From: CAYRPN01 sp964426135
GTDB taxonomy: Bacteria; Planctomycetota; Phycisphaerae; Phycisphaerales; Phycisphaeraceae
DNA: 18,693 nt
Assembly (NCBI GenBank): GCA_964426135.1
Contig: CAYRPN010000116.1
Location: 1 to 18,693 of the forward strand
Reading direction: 5' to 3'
Made by a program: the position numbers and the translations under genes. The notes under the pieces were generated by a model, which ran no database searches, was not told the origin of the DNA, and saw only the letters and a list, made by a program, of their open reading frames with translations. Numbering within the stretch: position 1 is the stretch's first letter; every line of letters begins with the position of its first letter. Below are positions 1-8,188 of the stretch, one piece after another.

Positions 1-34
1 ATTCTGACTCGGTCAGTTGGACGAGAATCGGGAG

Positions 35-84
35 GTTATTTCGGTCGCATTCCTAAATGGGGAACTTGTTTCGGTCCCGTTCCT
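35..84 (+). repeat. Two tandem copies of a 20-bp intergenic repeat
   Basis: Copies at 35-54 and 65-84 share 16 of 20 bases around a core TTTCGGTC.C.TTCCT, with starts 30 bp apart. Two further copies occur at 7814-7833 (minus strand, 19/20 identical to the second copy) and 7920-7939 (plus strand, 16/20 identical to the first). This is therefore a dispersed family within the window. Function unknown; probably a remnant of a small mobile or REP-like element. Confidence 0.6.
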
Positions 85-119
85 TAACTCCGCAGATTCG
101 AATCGCTTCGCTCCCAGCC

Positions 120-140
120 GGACGACTTGGAAAGTCGTCC
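120..140. repeat. Perfect 9-bp hairpin, REP-like
   Basis: GGACGACTT, a 3-base loop, then AAGTCGTCC: a perfect stem about 55 bases past the stop of the minus-strand SMP-30 gene. It has no T-tract on the minus strand, so it is a weak intrinsic terminator candidate at best. It resembles the short palindromes scattered in planctomycete intergenic DNA. Confidence 0.55.
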
Positions 141-195
141 CACATGCGATGTTGATCCTGCACGGCTCCTAAACGATCTGCACGAACCGGAATAC

Positions 196-1113
196 CTACT
201 TCCTCCTGCGCTTCACGAAGCTTCGTCCCGGTTGGTCGGTCAGGAAAACCTCCAGATTGCCGCGATCCGCCATCGTCACGTAGCAGGTTCTGCCGTCGGT
301 GCCGCCGAAGCAGATGTTGCTGGGGTTCTTGCCTTTGAGCTGCACCTCGCGCACGATCTCGCCCTTGGGCGAAATGATGGCGACGGTGCCTTTGCCGTAG
401 CGGGTCAGGTACAGATTCCCCGCCGCATCGCAGCGGGCGCCGTCGGAGCCGAAGTCCGGCAGTTTCAGCAGCAGCCGCTTGTTGCTGATCTCGCCTTTGG
501 GCGAAAGGTCGTACGCCCAGACATTGCGCTGGTTCGATTCGCTGACGTAGAGCGTCTTGTTGTCGGGGCTGACCTCGATGCCGTTGGTCGTGCCCATGTT
601 CGCCTCGAGCAGATGGGTGGAGCCATCGGTGTCGATGCGCCAAAGCTGGCCTGTGGAGTTGCCCCAGTTCGGGTCGCTGGCGAAGAGGATGTCGTTGTCC
701 ATGATGGCCAGATCGTTCGGCTGGTTCATCTTCGGATTGTGGGCGAAGACGGTGACGGCCTTCGTCTTCATGTCCACGCGCAGCACGTTGTGCCCGGTGT
801 AGTCGGCGATGAACATGTCGCCTTTGCTGTTGAAGCGGATGCCGTTGCCCGTTGAGCCTTTGGGCATGTCGATGAAAAGGTCGGCCTTGCCGTCGGGCGT
901 GACCACGCCGATGGTCGGTTTGCGGGCGAAGCTGACGGCGTAGATTTTTCCGTCGGCGTCCACCGCGGGGCCTTCCACCTCGGGCGTGAATCCGCCCGGC
1001 GGCGTGAAATCACGCGAGTGCGTGTCCGGCGCCGCTGGCGCGGAGCAACCCGCTTCGGCGCCGAGCAGGACGAGTGCGATCAACAGTGACGAGCGGCGAA
1101 ACATCATCGACAT
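196..1113 (-). CDS. SMP-30/gluconolactonase-like exported beta-propeller protein
   Basis: A 305-aa protein of the SMP-30/gluconolactonase/LRE family, six-bladed propellers that bind a divalent metal and often hydrolyse sugar lactones. Residues expected at the metal site are present in order: Glu47 (VEGPAVD), Asn177 (TTNGIEVSPD) and Asp224 (GSDGARCD). The N-terminus has two Arg, then a hydrophobic stretch ending in AGC at Cys23, so it is a signal peptide or a lipoprotein with a non-ideal lipobox. The start at 1113 is chosen because GAGGAA lies at normal spacing before it; the in-frame ATG at 1119 abuts that Shine-Dalgarno, and the one at 1164 lies inside the upstream gene. The upstream gene's stop is 10 bases away with the ribosome site overlapping it, so the pair is probably translationally coupled. 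The substrate cannot be told; the family is functionally broad. Confidence 0.85.
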   Translation of the reverse strand: MSMMFRRSSLLIALVLLGAEAGCSAPAAPDTHSRDFTPPGGFTPEVEGPAVDADGKIYAVSFARKPTIGVVTPDGKADLFIDMPKGSTGNGIRFNSKGDMFIADYTGHNVLRVDMKTKAVTVFAHNPKMNQPNDLAIMDNDILFASDPNWGNSTGQLWRIDTDGSTHLLEANMGTTNGIEVSPDNKTLYVSESNQRNVWAYDLSPKGEISNKRLLLKLPDFGSDGARCDAAGNLYLTRYGKGTVAIISPKGEIVREVQLKGKNPSNICFGGTDGRTCYVTMADRGNLEVFLTDQPGRSFVKRRRK

Positions 1114-1123
1114 GGCCATTTCC

Positions 1124-3565
1124 TCAGGGTTGACGCGGGGCGTCGAAATCCACAGGCACATCATATTGCGAAACCACCGGCCACTTGCCGTCTTCCAGCG
1201 CGGTCGCTTTCAACGTGAATTGCCACGTGCCCCGCAGCCGGGCATCGGCCACGGAGGTGATGCGAAGCTTGCCGCGATGCTCGCCCGCGGCAAGCGTGAT
1301 CGCTTCGGCGCGCACGAGCGCATTGATCTCCTCCGGCGCGATCCATTCGACGGCCACCGGCAGCGACAACTTGGACGAGCGCGCGATCTCAACGGGCACC
1401 TCGAACGTTTCGCCGGGCCGAGTGCTTGCGTGCGTCAGCGGAGAGGAAAGCTTCATCAGCGCGCCTTCCATAATCATCGTGATCCGCGCGTCCGCCGGCT
1501 TGGACACGCAGCGGAGATTGCCCTTCGGGTCCGGCACGCTGGCGACGCCCTGGACATTCATGCGCTGCGTGACGTCGGTGGGCAGCCATTCGGGAAGAAA
1601 GATCGGGTAGGCGCCGCGCGTCTGGCCGGCGGGAATGCTGATGATCGGGCCGCGCATCCCGGCGCGGTAGCGGGCCTGGGCGGCCGTCATTTCGATGCGG
1701 ACTTCACCGGCGAATCCCTCCTTGCGGGCGATGTCCAGGTCAGCCAGATACGTCTTGCCGCGATTGACTTCGCGCTGCCGCTCTCGATCGATGATGAGCA
1801 CCTCGAACGGCGGCGGCATGGTCATGGCCAGCAGCACGTTCACGATGCGCTGCTCGTCCGGCGTGCGCGGGCTGAGATTGCCGGTGGCTGGGGCCGTGGC
1901 GGTCCGCGCGATGACCGCATCACCCAACTTCGCAGTGCCGCGAAACTGAATCGCGCGGGCGACGACCGCCGCGTCGGCGGCGGATTGCAGCGTGATCTTC
2001 ACATCCTTCTTGCCTGCCGCGATCACCCACGGTCCCGGCGCCGTCACGCCATCGGGCAGGCCTTGCACAGTGACCGTGATCTCACCATCGAAGCCGCCGA
2101 GGCGCGTGGCGGCGACCGTGACTTCAGCCTTGCCGGCAAGCGCAAGATTCACCTGCTGCGGAACGGCCAGCGAAAAATCCGGGGCGCTTTGGCGCACCGT
2201 GAGACGATAGATTTCGTCGGCTGCACCCAAGCGCGAGGAGACACTGCGCACGATGCAGGTATGCATGCCGTCGGCAGCCGCGCGAAACTCCAGGCCCGCG
2301 TCGCTGCTGCCCGGCAGGTCGTCGCTTTCAGCCAACTGCTTGCCGTCGGGGCCGAGGATCGCCAGCGCCACATCGAGGCTGCCGCCGATCGCCCGGCTTT
2401 GCAGATCGAGCGACCAGTGTTCGCCTTTCTTCGCCTGCCACGTGTAGCGATGCTCCACATCGTCGGGCAGCGCGCTGGTCAGCGCGAGCGGGGCGGTGAT
2501 CGCCACGGGCGCGTCGGATTTGAGTGTTGCAGACTCGCGCGTCGTCTCATTGAGATCGCTCAGCGGGATCGTGACCTCGGCGCTGCCGAACGGCGTGGCG
2601 AGCGTGTGCGTGTGACCGGTGATCGCGGTGTCCGCGGGAAACGTCACCGCCTGTCGCACGGTCTCGAGCATGGGCTTGCCCGTCGCCACGCCGAGACCGA
2701 TGAACTCGACTTCGCGCGTCGTGCCGCGCTGACCGGCGGCGGGAAGGGTGCAGACCACGCGCGGCCCCGGCGTCACCGCCAGGCGATACACGTAAGCACG
2801 ATCGCCGCGAAAATCCGCGTCGTGCAGGCTGATCGCGTAAACCGCGCCGGCCCTGGCGGCAAAGGTCACGCCGCCGTCGTGGCCCTGCGTGTCGGCGAAA
2901 TCCGCCAGCAGTTGCCCCGACGCGTCGCGCACCTGAAGCACGCCGTGAAAGTCCGTGCCGAGCCGGCGGGCCATGAGCTCGACGGAAACCAGGCCGTCTT
3001 TTTCCGCGACCATTTCGTAACGATCCACTTCGGTGAGCCGGCTCAGGCGTCCACTGACCGCCACGGGAATCGCGGGCAATCGCTGCGGCAGATCGCGCGA
3101 GCGACTCTCGACGATCTCGCGCCCCTTGCTCATGTAGAACATCGCCGCCGCCGACGAACCATTCGCATTGGCGACCTGCCAGCGCACCAGGCCGGCGGGC
3201 GTGTCCTTGCTCGTTTCAAGCTGCCCCGGCACCTCGCGCGGAATCGGCAGCGGCGTAGACATCGTGCGCGGGCCGACCCAGTACGGCGGCGGCGTGAGCA
3301 GGTAATCCCCCGGCGGGCCAAGCGTTTTCAGCTTCACGCGCAGCTCGGGCTTGCGATCATCGTCGTGAATGAACCATTCCAGATCGACCGTGAAGTCGTA
3401 GCCGCCCAGTTGCACCGGCGTCGCCTTTCCCGCTTCGATCGCCGGTGGAAAGACGTAGCCGAGCTTGGGGGCTTGTGCGGAGGCGGCGGCGGAGAGCAGC
3501 GATAGGACGACGAGGATAAGCGGCGCCATGCGAACAAGCGAGAGTGTTGAGTGATGGGAGATCAT
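1124..3565 (-). CDS. Secreted protein with two PPC-like beta domains
   Basis: An 813-aa exported protein. A signal peptide covers about residues 1-30 (hydrophobic LILVVLSLLSAAASA). Two stretches look like bacterial pre-peptidase C-terminal (PPC) beta-sandwiches: about 170-267 (DRYEMVAEKDGLVSVEL through YVYRLAVTPG) and 368-458 (HRYTWQAKKGEHWSLDL through DEIYRLTVRQ). The rest is beta-rich with no catalytic motif I recognise. Proteins of this kind are regular neighbours of DUF1501 and DUF1549/DUF1553 genes in planctomycetes; their function is unknown. The start at 3565 keeps a short basic n-region before the hydrophobic core. The ATG at 3529 is an alternative, and neither has a good Shine-Dalgarno. 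It is the third gene of the minus-strand cluster, separated from DUF1501 by a 228-base gap filled with an inverted repeat. Confidence 0.8.
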   Translation of the reverse strand: MISHHSTLSLVRMAPLILVVLSLLSAAASAQAPKLGYVFPPAIEAGKATPVQLGGYDFTVDLEWFIHDDDRKPELRVKLKTLGPPGDYLLTPPPYWVGPRTMSTPLPIPREVPGQLETSKDTPAGLVRWQVANANGSSAAAMFYMSKGREIVESRSRDLPQRLPAIPVAVSGRLSRLTEVDRYEMVAEKDGLVSVELMARRLGTDFHGVLQVRDASGQLLADFADTQGHDGGVTFAARAGAVYAISLHDADFRGDRAYVYRLAVTPGPRVVCTLPAAGQRGTTREVEFIGLGVATGKPMLETVRQAVTFPADTAITGHTHTLATPFGSAEVTIPLSDLNETTRESATLKSDAPVAITAPLALTSALPDDVEHRYTWQAKKGEHWSLDLQSRAIGGSLDVALAILGPDGKQLAESDDLPGSSDAGLEFRAAADGMHTCIVRSVSSRLGAADEIYRLTVRQSAPDFSLAVPQQVNLALAGKAEVTVAATRLGGFDGEITVTVQGLPDGVTAPGPWVIAAGKKDVKITLQSAADAAVVARAIQFRGTAKLGDAVIARTATAPATGNLSPRTPDEQRIVNVLLAMTMPPPFEVLIIDRERQREVNRGKTYLADLDIARKEGFAGEVRIEMTAAQARYRAGMRGPIISIPAGQTRGAYPIFLPEWLPTDVTQRMNVQGVASVPDPKGNLRCVSKPADARITMIMEGALMKLSSPLTHASTRPGETFEVPVEIARSSKLSLPVAVEWIAPEEINALVRAEAITLAAGEHRGKLRITSVADARLRGTWQFTLKATALEDGKWPVVSQYDVPVDFDAPRQP

Positions 3566-3588
3566 GCCAGTGAACCGGAGGATCGGCG

Positions 3589-3776
3589 TAGGGTGCGTCA
3601 AGTCCGCGCGGACGCACCATGCTGTGTGTCCGTTGGATCGCCAGCGCATTAGCACGAAATCCACGGGAATTGCGATTGGTTCTGATCACCCTCCCCAAGA
3701 GGGAGGGGAATACGGAGCGGACCTCGCGCTGTCACTTTAGCTGTGGTGCGTCCGCGCCAAGCCTTGACGCACCCTA
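3589..3776. repeat. Inverted-repeat element between PPC and DUF1501 genes
   Basis: Outer arms are 3589-3619 and 3744-3776. Both begin at the outside with TAGGGTGCGTCAAG and contain GCGCGGACGCACCA, differing only in a few bases in the middle. Each arm can also fold alone, because GGTGCGTC pairs with GACGCACC. Inside lies a separate hairpin, CCCTCCC (3689-3695) with GGGAGGG (3701-3707). The element fills nearly the whole gap and ends 18 bases past the DUF1501 stop. No convincing target duplication was seen. Likely a non-autonomous mobile element or REP-type cluster. Confidence 0.65.
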
Positions 3777-3793
3777 CGTGCGAACCGAATCTC

Positions 3794-5143
3794 TCACGCC
3801 AGCAGTTCGTCGATGCGCTTGCCGCCATTGACGATCGGCACAGGCCTGCCCAGCGGCGTTTCGTACACCTTGTCCGCATCGATTCCCATCTGGTGGAAAA
3901 TCGTGCGCAAGAGATCCTGAATGCCGTAGGGCTGCGTGGTCGGGTAACTCGCCGTGGCGTCGGTCGCGCCGATCACCGCGCCGCGCTTGATGCCGCCGCC
4001 CGCCAGGATCACCGTCTGGCACGCCGACCAGTGATCGCGGCCGGCGTCCTTGTTGATTCGCGGCGTCCGGCCCATCTCGCCCATCATCACCACCAGCGTC
4101 TCGTCGAGCATGCCGCGCTCATCCAGGTCGCTGACCAGCGCGCTGAACGCGCGATCGATCGGCGGCACCAGATCCTTTTCAAGGCTGCTGAAGTTGTCGA
4201 AGTGCGTGTCCCAGCTTCCGTGGTCGATGCCGATGAACCGGCAGCCCGCCTCGACGAGTCTGCGGGAAAGCAACATGCTCTGCCCCGCGGAGGTGAGCCC
4301 GTAGCGTTCGCGCGTGGCCTTGGATTCCGCCTGGATGTCGAATGCCTTTCGCGCGGCCGGCGAGGTGACGAGGTCCACCGCCTTCTCGTAATACGACGTC
4401 ATGGTCTGTGCCTTGCCCGTCGCGTTGGCGCTGGCGCCCAGTTTCTCCGCGCCGGCGAGCAGTTGCTGCCTGCGGGCGAAGCGCTTGTCGCTGACCGAGG
4501 CGGGCGCGCTGAGGTCGCCCACCTTGAAATCAGGCTGGGCCGGGTCGTTCTTGATCGTGAACGGCGCGTACCGCGCGCCATAGAAGCCGGGGCCGCCGGG
4601 GCCCAGCGGGTTGGGCATTTCGATGTAGGGCGGCACCGCTCCGCCCTGTCCAAGCTCGCGCGAGACAATCGAACCGATCGACGGATACAGCTCATTGAAC
4701 GGCACGCCCTGCGCCTGCCCGTCGGCGAAGCGCGGGCCGTAGCCGGTCATCACCCAGTGGCGTCCGGTTTCGTGGCCGTTGTCGTTGTGGCTGTGGGAAC
4801 GCAGGATCGTGAACTTGTCGGTTACTTTCGCGCACAGGGGCAGCAGTTCGCTGATCTGCGTGCCGGGCACGTTGGTCTTGATGGGGTTGTACGGCCCGCG
4901 GATATCGACCGGGGCGTTGGGCTTGAGGTCCCACATATCGATGTGGCTCGGCCCGCCTTCGAGGAAAATGAGAATGCACGCCTTGGCCTTGCCGGCCTTG
5001 GGCGTCGCGGCCTGCGCCTGCAGGTGCAGCAGCCCCGGCAGCGCCATGCCGCCGAACAGGCTGGTGGCGCCCACGCGCAGCATCTGCCTGCGCGAGAGGC
5101 CGTCGCAGTACCGGCGGTTGGTTCCGAATACCTGGTTCCACAT
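3794..5143 (-). CDS. DUF1501 family protein, Tat-exported
   Basis: A 449-aa DUF1501 protein. The family shares the alkaline-phosphatase/sulfatase-like fold but its reaction is unknown. A twin-arginine signal is visible: S17-R18-R19-Q-M-L followed by a hydrophobic stretch up to about residue 45 (LHLQAQA). Family hallmarks are present: ILIFLEGGPSHIDMWD near the mature N-terminus, GRHWVMTG, GIDHGSWDTHFDN, MMGEMGRTPRINKDAGRDHW and GIQDLLRTIFHQMGID near the end. An upstream in-frame ATG at 5215 would add 24 residues encoded by an intergenic repeat, so the start at 5143 directly before the Tat region is preferred. It follows the DUF1549/DUF1553 gene, the common planctomycete pairing. Confidence 0.92.
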   Translation of the reverse strand: MWNQVFGTNRRYCDGLSRRQMLRVGATSLFGGMALPGLLHLQAQAATPKAGKAKACILIFLEGGPSHIDMWDLKPNAPVDIRGPYNPIKTNVPGTQISELLPLCAKVTDKFTILRSHSHNDNGHETGRHWVMTGYGPRFADGQAQGVPFNELYPSIGSIVSRELGQGGAVPPYIEMPNPLGPGGPGFYGARYAPFTIKNDPAQPDFKVGDLSAPASVSDKRFARRQQLLAGAEKLGASANATGKAQTMTSYYEKAVDLVTSPAARKAFDIQAESKATRERYGLTSAGQSMLLSRRLVEAGCRFIGIDHGSWDTHFDNFSSLEKDLVPPIDRAFSALVSDLDERGMLDETLVVMMGEMGRTPRINKDAGRDHWSACQTVILAGGGIKRGAVIGATDATASYPTTQPYGIQDLLRTIFHQMGIDADKVYETPLGRPVPIVNGGKRIDELLA

Positions 5144-5175
5144 GGCGGTTCTCGGGCAGGGGGCAGGGGAAAGAA

Positions 5176-5291
5176 GGCAGAGGACAGAGGTCAGAGGACA
5201 GAGGACAGAGGTCAAAAGTCAGGTCGCAGGTCAGAGGAGTCTCATGCTGATTGCTGCCCTCTGCCCTCTGTCCTCTGACCTCTGTCCCCTG
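5176..5291. repeat. Purine/pyrimidine-biased inverted repeat in the DUF1549-DUF1501 gap
   Basis: The gap holds copies of a short unit of the type GACAGAGGTCAGAG. The core arms 5182-5204 and 5265-5287 are perfect reverse complements over 23 bp, and pairing continues imperfectly on the loop side. The roughly 60-base loop carries more partial copies (GTCAGG, GGTCAGAGG). The RNA could form a long stem between the two cotranscribed genes. It could be a mobile repeat or an attenuator; there is no T-tract typical of an intrinsic terminator. Confidence 0.7.
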
Positions 5292-5292
5292 A

Positions 5293-7740
5293 CTAATGAT
5301 TGAACACAAACTCCTTCGTGTTAACGAGGGCCCACAAAATATCTTCGACTGCCTCGCGGCGATCGCTGGAATCCGTGAACGCCTGTCGCATCGCTTTTCG
5401 CTCGGCTTCCGTGGGAAAACGCGAGAGCGTGGCCAGGTACAGGTCATCGAGAATCTCATCGGGCGTGAGCGTCGATCCCGCCAGCGCCGCGGCGCGGCCG
5501 GCGCGGTGCTCGATCTTGGCGGTCGTGCCGGTGGCGTTCATCAGGTGCATCGCCTGGGCCATGCTCGGCTCGCTGCCGCGCTCGCAGGAGCAGACGGTCT
5601 GCCGCCTGGGCCTGCCGAACACTTCGAGGAACTCCGACGGCAGCTTGTTGTCCCAGACCTGGATCGCACGGTAGCCGCGGGGCCAGCCGTTGAACTCCTC
5701 CGGCACGCCCGTCGCCTGCGAAATGGCATCGAGCAGCACTTCCGCGGAGAGCGGCTTCCACGCGGCGCGGGAATAGTTCTGCTCGTCGAGCTGGTTCGAC
5801 TCGTTCGCCACCGCGCTGAGTTGATAGACCTGCGAATCCAGCAGCGTGCGGGTGAACGCCTTGATGTCGTACTTCACCGCGACGAAATGTTCCGCCAGCG
5901 CGTTGAGCAGCGGCTCGTTCGATGCCGGGTTGGTCGCCCGCATGTCGTCGATCGGCTCGACGAGGCCGCGGCCGAAGTAATGCGCCCACAGGCGATTCAC
6001 GATCATCTTCGCGAAGTAAGGATTCTTCGGTCCCGTCACCCATTCCGCCAGCACCTTGCGACGATCGGCGACGGCCGCGAACTCCGCCGGCGCGGCGCCG
6101 AGGCCCGCGGCGGCGACCACCTTCTTGCTGCGCGGGTGTGGCAGGTCGCTGCCTGTCTTGGCGATGATCTTCAGGCTGCCCGGTCCACCGGCGGCGCCGG
6201 GGGCGCCGGGAACCTGCTTGCGATCGAGACCGGTGAAGAATCCGGCGAAGGCGAAGTAATCCTTTTGATCCCACTTCTCCATCGGATGGTGGTGGCACTG
6301 GGCGCACTCGATGCGCACGCCGAGAAAGAGCTGGCTCACCGATCGCGCCAGCCGCTCCGGGTCGGCCTGCACCTGATAGAAGGCCGCGGGCGATTCGCTG
6401 AGCGTCGATCCTTGCGCCGTCAGGATCGAGCGCACGAACTGGTCGTACGGCACGTTGCCGGCGAACTGCCTGCGAATCCATCGCGTCATCGCCACCGCGC
6501 CGGCCGGTGAGATCGTGTCCTTGTCCACGCGCAGCAGGTCCGCCCAGCGCTGCGCCCAGTAGTCGGCATATTCCGTGCGATCGAGCAGGGCGGCGACCAG
6601 CTTGCCGCGCTTGTCCGGCGCGGTGTCGGCGAGGAACCGGCGGGCTTCGTCGCTGGTGGGCAGCGTGCCGATCGTGTCGATAAACGCGCGGCGGAGAAAA
6701 GTAGCGTCATCGGCGAGCGGGCTGGGGGCGACGCGCAGTTGCTGCAGCTTGTCCCACACGAGTCGGTCGACGAAGTTGCGTTCCGCCGGCCGAGTGAAAT
6801 CGCCGGCGGGCCGGGGCCGGGTCACGCGGCAGATCGCCACGTGGCCCAGATGCCGGACGAGGATCGCCGCCTCGCCGGGCACATTCGTCGCTTTGATCAG
6901 GCCATCGCGATCGGCGACGGCGATGGCGTCGTTGTTCGACTGGTATTCCGCCTCGACCGTGACGCAGCGTTGGCGACCGCTGCTGTCCACCGTCGTGACG
7001 CGAAGTTGCTGCGAGCCGAGAGCCGGCAGCGTGACCTGCGCAGGCTCGACTGCGATGCTGACGATGGCGTCGGTGGTCTGCTCGTCCAGTTTGGCGCCCT
7101 CGGCGATCCAGCGGCGCAGGATCGAATGCCAGCGCGAGGTTCGCTCGATGCGCTGGCCGCCTCCGTGGGGCAGATCGCTCGCCGCTTTCATCAGCAGCAG
7201 ACTGGCATGCGGCGCGGCCGGAAACACACGCCGCCCCCGGCCATCGCTGACAATCGCGCGGTGATCGGCAGCCGGATCATTGCCGAAGACGCTGAGCTTG
7301 AAACCGTTCTGGCCTTCCGCTTTGCCGTGGCACCCGCCCGAGTTGCAGCCGGCTTTGGAGAAGATCGGAATGACGTCGCGATGGAATGAAACCGGCGGGG
7401 GGGCGGTCATGCCGGTGACCTGCACTTTCACCCTGGCGGACTGTTCGCCCACGCGAATGCGAAGCTCGGCGGTGCCGTCGCGAAGCGGGATGACCCGACC
7501 TGAGGAGGAGATTGAAACGAGGCCGGCAACGGATGCTTCATAGTTCGCCTCGCGGGTGACGTCGCCAGTGCTGCCATCGGCGGCACGAACGGTCACGAGC
7601 AACTGCTCCGCGGCTTCCGGAGAATCGAGCGTGACCTGGGGCGGCGAGACGAACAGACCCGGCGCTTCGGCTGCGGCACCGCGCGGTTGGGATAGGGCAA
7701 CCGCCGCCAGCAAGAGCCCGAAGCGAACCCATGACGACAT
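5293..7740 (-). CDS. DUF1549/DUF1553 protein with cytochrome-like motifs and Ig-like domains
   Basis: An 815-aa exported protein. After a signal peptide (to about residue 25) comes an Ig-like (BIG2-type) domain, about 28-108. Next is a planctomycete cytochrome-like segment, FHRDVIPIFSKAGC, with a CX4CH motif (Cys132, Cys137, His138). A second Ig-like stretch covers about 225-305. DUF1549 spans about 322-505 and ends in CAQCHHHPMEKW, whose CxxCH is Cys479-Cys482-His483. DUF1553 fills the C-terminal third, with the SEPSMAQAMHLMN signature. Such proteins are thought to bind heme and are expanded in planctomycetes; the reaction is unknown. The start at 7740 is chosen because GGAG lies at normal spacing; the ATG at 7752 has no such site. 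It is the first gene of the four-gene minus-strand cluster. Confidence 0.9.
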   Translation of the reverse strand: MSSWVRFGLLLAAVALSQPRGAAAEAPGLFVSPPQVTLDSPEAAEQLLVTVRAADGSTGDVTREANYEASVAGLVSISSSGRVIPLRDGTAELRIRVGEQSARVKVQVTGMTAPPPVSFHRDVIPIFSKAGCNSGGCHGKAEGQNGFKLSVFGNDPAADHRAIVSDGRGRRVFPAAPHASLLLMKAASDLPHGGGQRIERTSRWHSILRRWIAEGAKLDEQTTDAIVSIAVEPAQVTLPALGSQQLRVTTVDSSGRQRCVTVEAEYQSNNDAIAVADRDGLIKATNVPGEAAILVRHLGHVAICRVTRPRPAGDFTRPAERNFVDRLVWDKLQQLRVAPSPLADDATFLRRAFIDTIGTLPTSDEARRFLADTAPDKRGKLVAALLDRTEYADYWAQRWADLLRVDKDTISPAGAVAMTRWIRRQFAGNVPYDQFVRSILTAQGSTLSESPAAFYQVQADPERLARSVSQLFLGVRIECAQCHHHPMEKWDQKDYFAFAGFFTGLDRKQVPGAPGAAGGPGSLKIIAKTGSDLPHPRSKKVVAAAGLGAAPAEFAAVADRRKVLAEWVTGPKNPYFAKMIVNRLWAHYFGRGLVEPIDDMRATNPASNEPLLNALAEHFVAVKYDIKAFTRTLLDSQVYQLSAVANESNQLDEQNYSRAAWKPLSAEVLLDAISQATGVPEEFNGWPRGYRAIQVWDNKLPSEFLEVFGRPRRQTVCSCERGSEPSMAQAMHLMNATGTTAKIEHRAGRAAALAGSTLTPDEILDDLYLATLSRFPTEAERKAMRQAFTDSSDRREAVEDILWALVNTKEFVFNH

Positions 7741-7813
7741 GCAAGACTCCATGACGACGCCGGCAAGCCCCGATGGCCGGCGACATGACATTCAGTCGAC
7801 TTCCGTGCGACTC

Positions 7814-7939
7814 AGGAACGGGACCGGAACAAGTTCTCGATTTAGCCGGCGGGCTCGCCCGCCGCGACGCCCTCGGCGGGCAAGCCCGCCGGCTAAATGG
7901 GGGACGGCCCATTCGCGAAGTTATTTCGGCTCCGTTCCT
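7814..7939. repeat. Nested inverted repeat around a GC-rich palindrome
   Basis: The outer arms 7814-7835 and 7918-7939 match in inverted orientation at 17 of 22 bases and are copies of the 20-bp repeat also found at 35-84. Between them lies a 24-bp stem, 7841-7864 with 7874-7897 (starts TTTAGCCGGCGGGCT), one mismatch and a 9-base loop. The central palindrome resembles REP-like sequences common in planctomycetes. Arrangement and size (126 bp) fit a non-autonomous element. Confidence 0.7.
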
Positions 7940-8044
7940 TACCTACCAGATACATGCGAAAAACAGGGGTCAGGTTACGCAGCGGACGGTTCTTGCGGGG
8001 GAAGACAAGAGTTGGCGCAGACGCACTTTGCTTCATCGGCCCCC

Positions 8045-8107
8045 GGCGCCCCCGGCGCCCCCGGCGCCCCCGGCGCCCCCGGCGCCCCCGGCGCCCCCGG
8101 CGCCCCC
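8045..8107. repeat. Seven perfect copies of a 9-bp tandem repeat
   Basis: The unit GGCGCCCCC is repeated seven times without a mismatch, preceded by a 7-base variant at 8038-8044. One plus frame reads Gly-Ala-Pro triplets, another Pro-Pro-Ala. The surrounding frame is not a credible gene, so this is best taken as a noncoding minisatellite prone to copy-number change. Confidence 0.85.
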
Positions 8108-8188
8108 GGTGAACGCCGCGAATGGATCAGATTTCGGTTCATCCGGCGAATGCGTACTTCACAACCGTTGAAAACGCAGCGTCCATGT

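Larger units (their letters stand above)
1..195. other. Gene-free left edge with short repeats
   Basis: No gene is supported here. The stretch lies downstream of the SMP-30-like gene, whose TAG stop is at 196-198. It holds two tandem copies of a 20-bp repeat (35-54 and 65-84) and a perfect hairpin (120-140), listed separately. Open frames reaching into it are shadows of the SMP-30 gene in other frames. Confidence 0.6.

Noticed and set aside
986..3505. 839-aa open frame on the plus strand
   Set aside because: It lies antisense to the PPC-type gene, has no signal peptide or family motif, and is rich in Arg, His and Ala as expected from a high-GC shadow frame.
3743..5278. 511-aa open frame on the plus strand
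   Set aside because: It is the antisense shadow of the DUF1501 gene, and its C-terminus comes from the GACAGAGGTC-type repeat.
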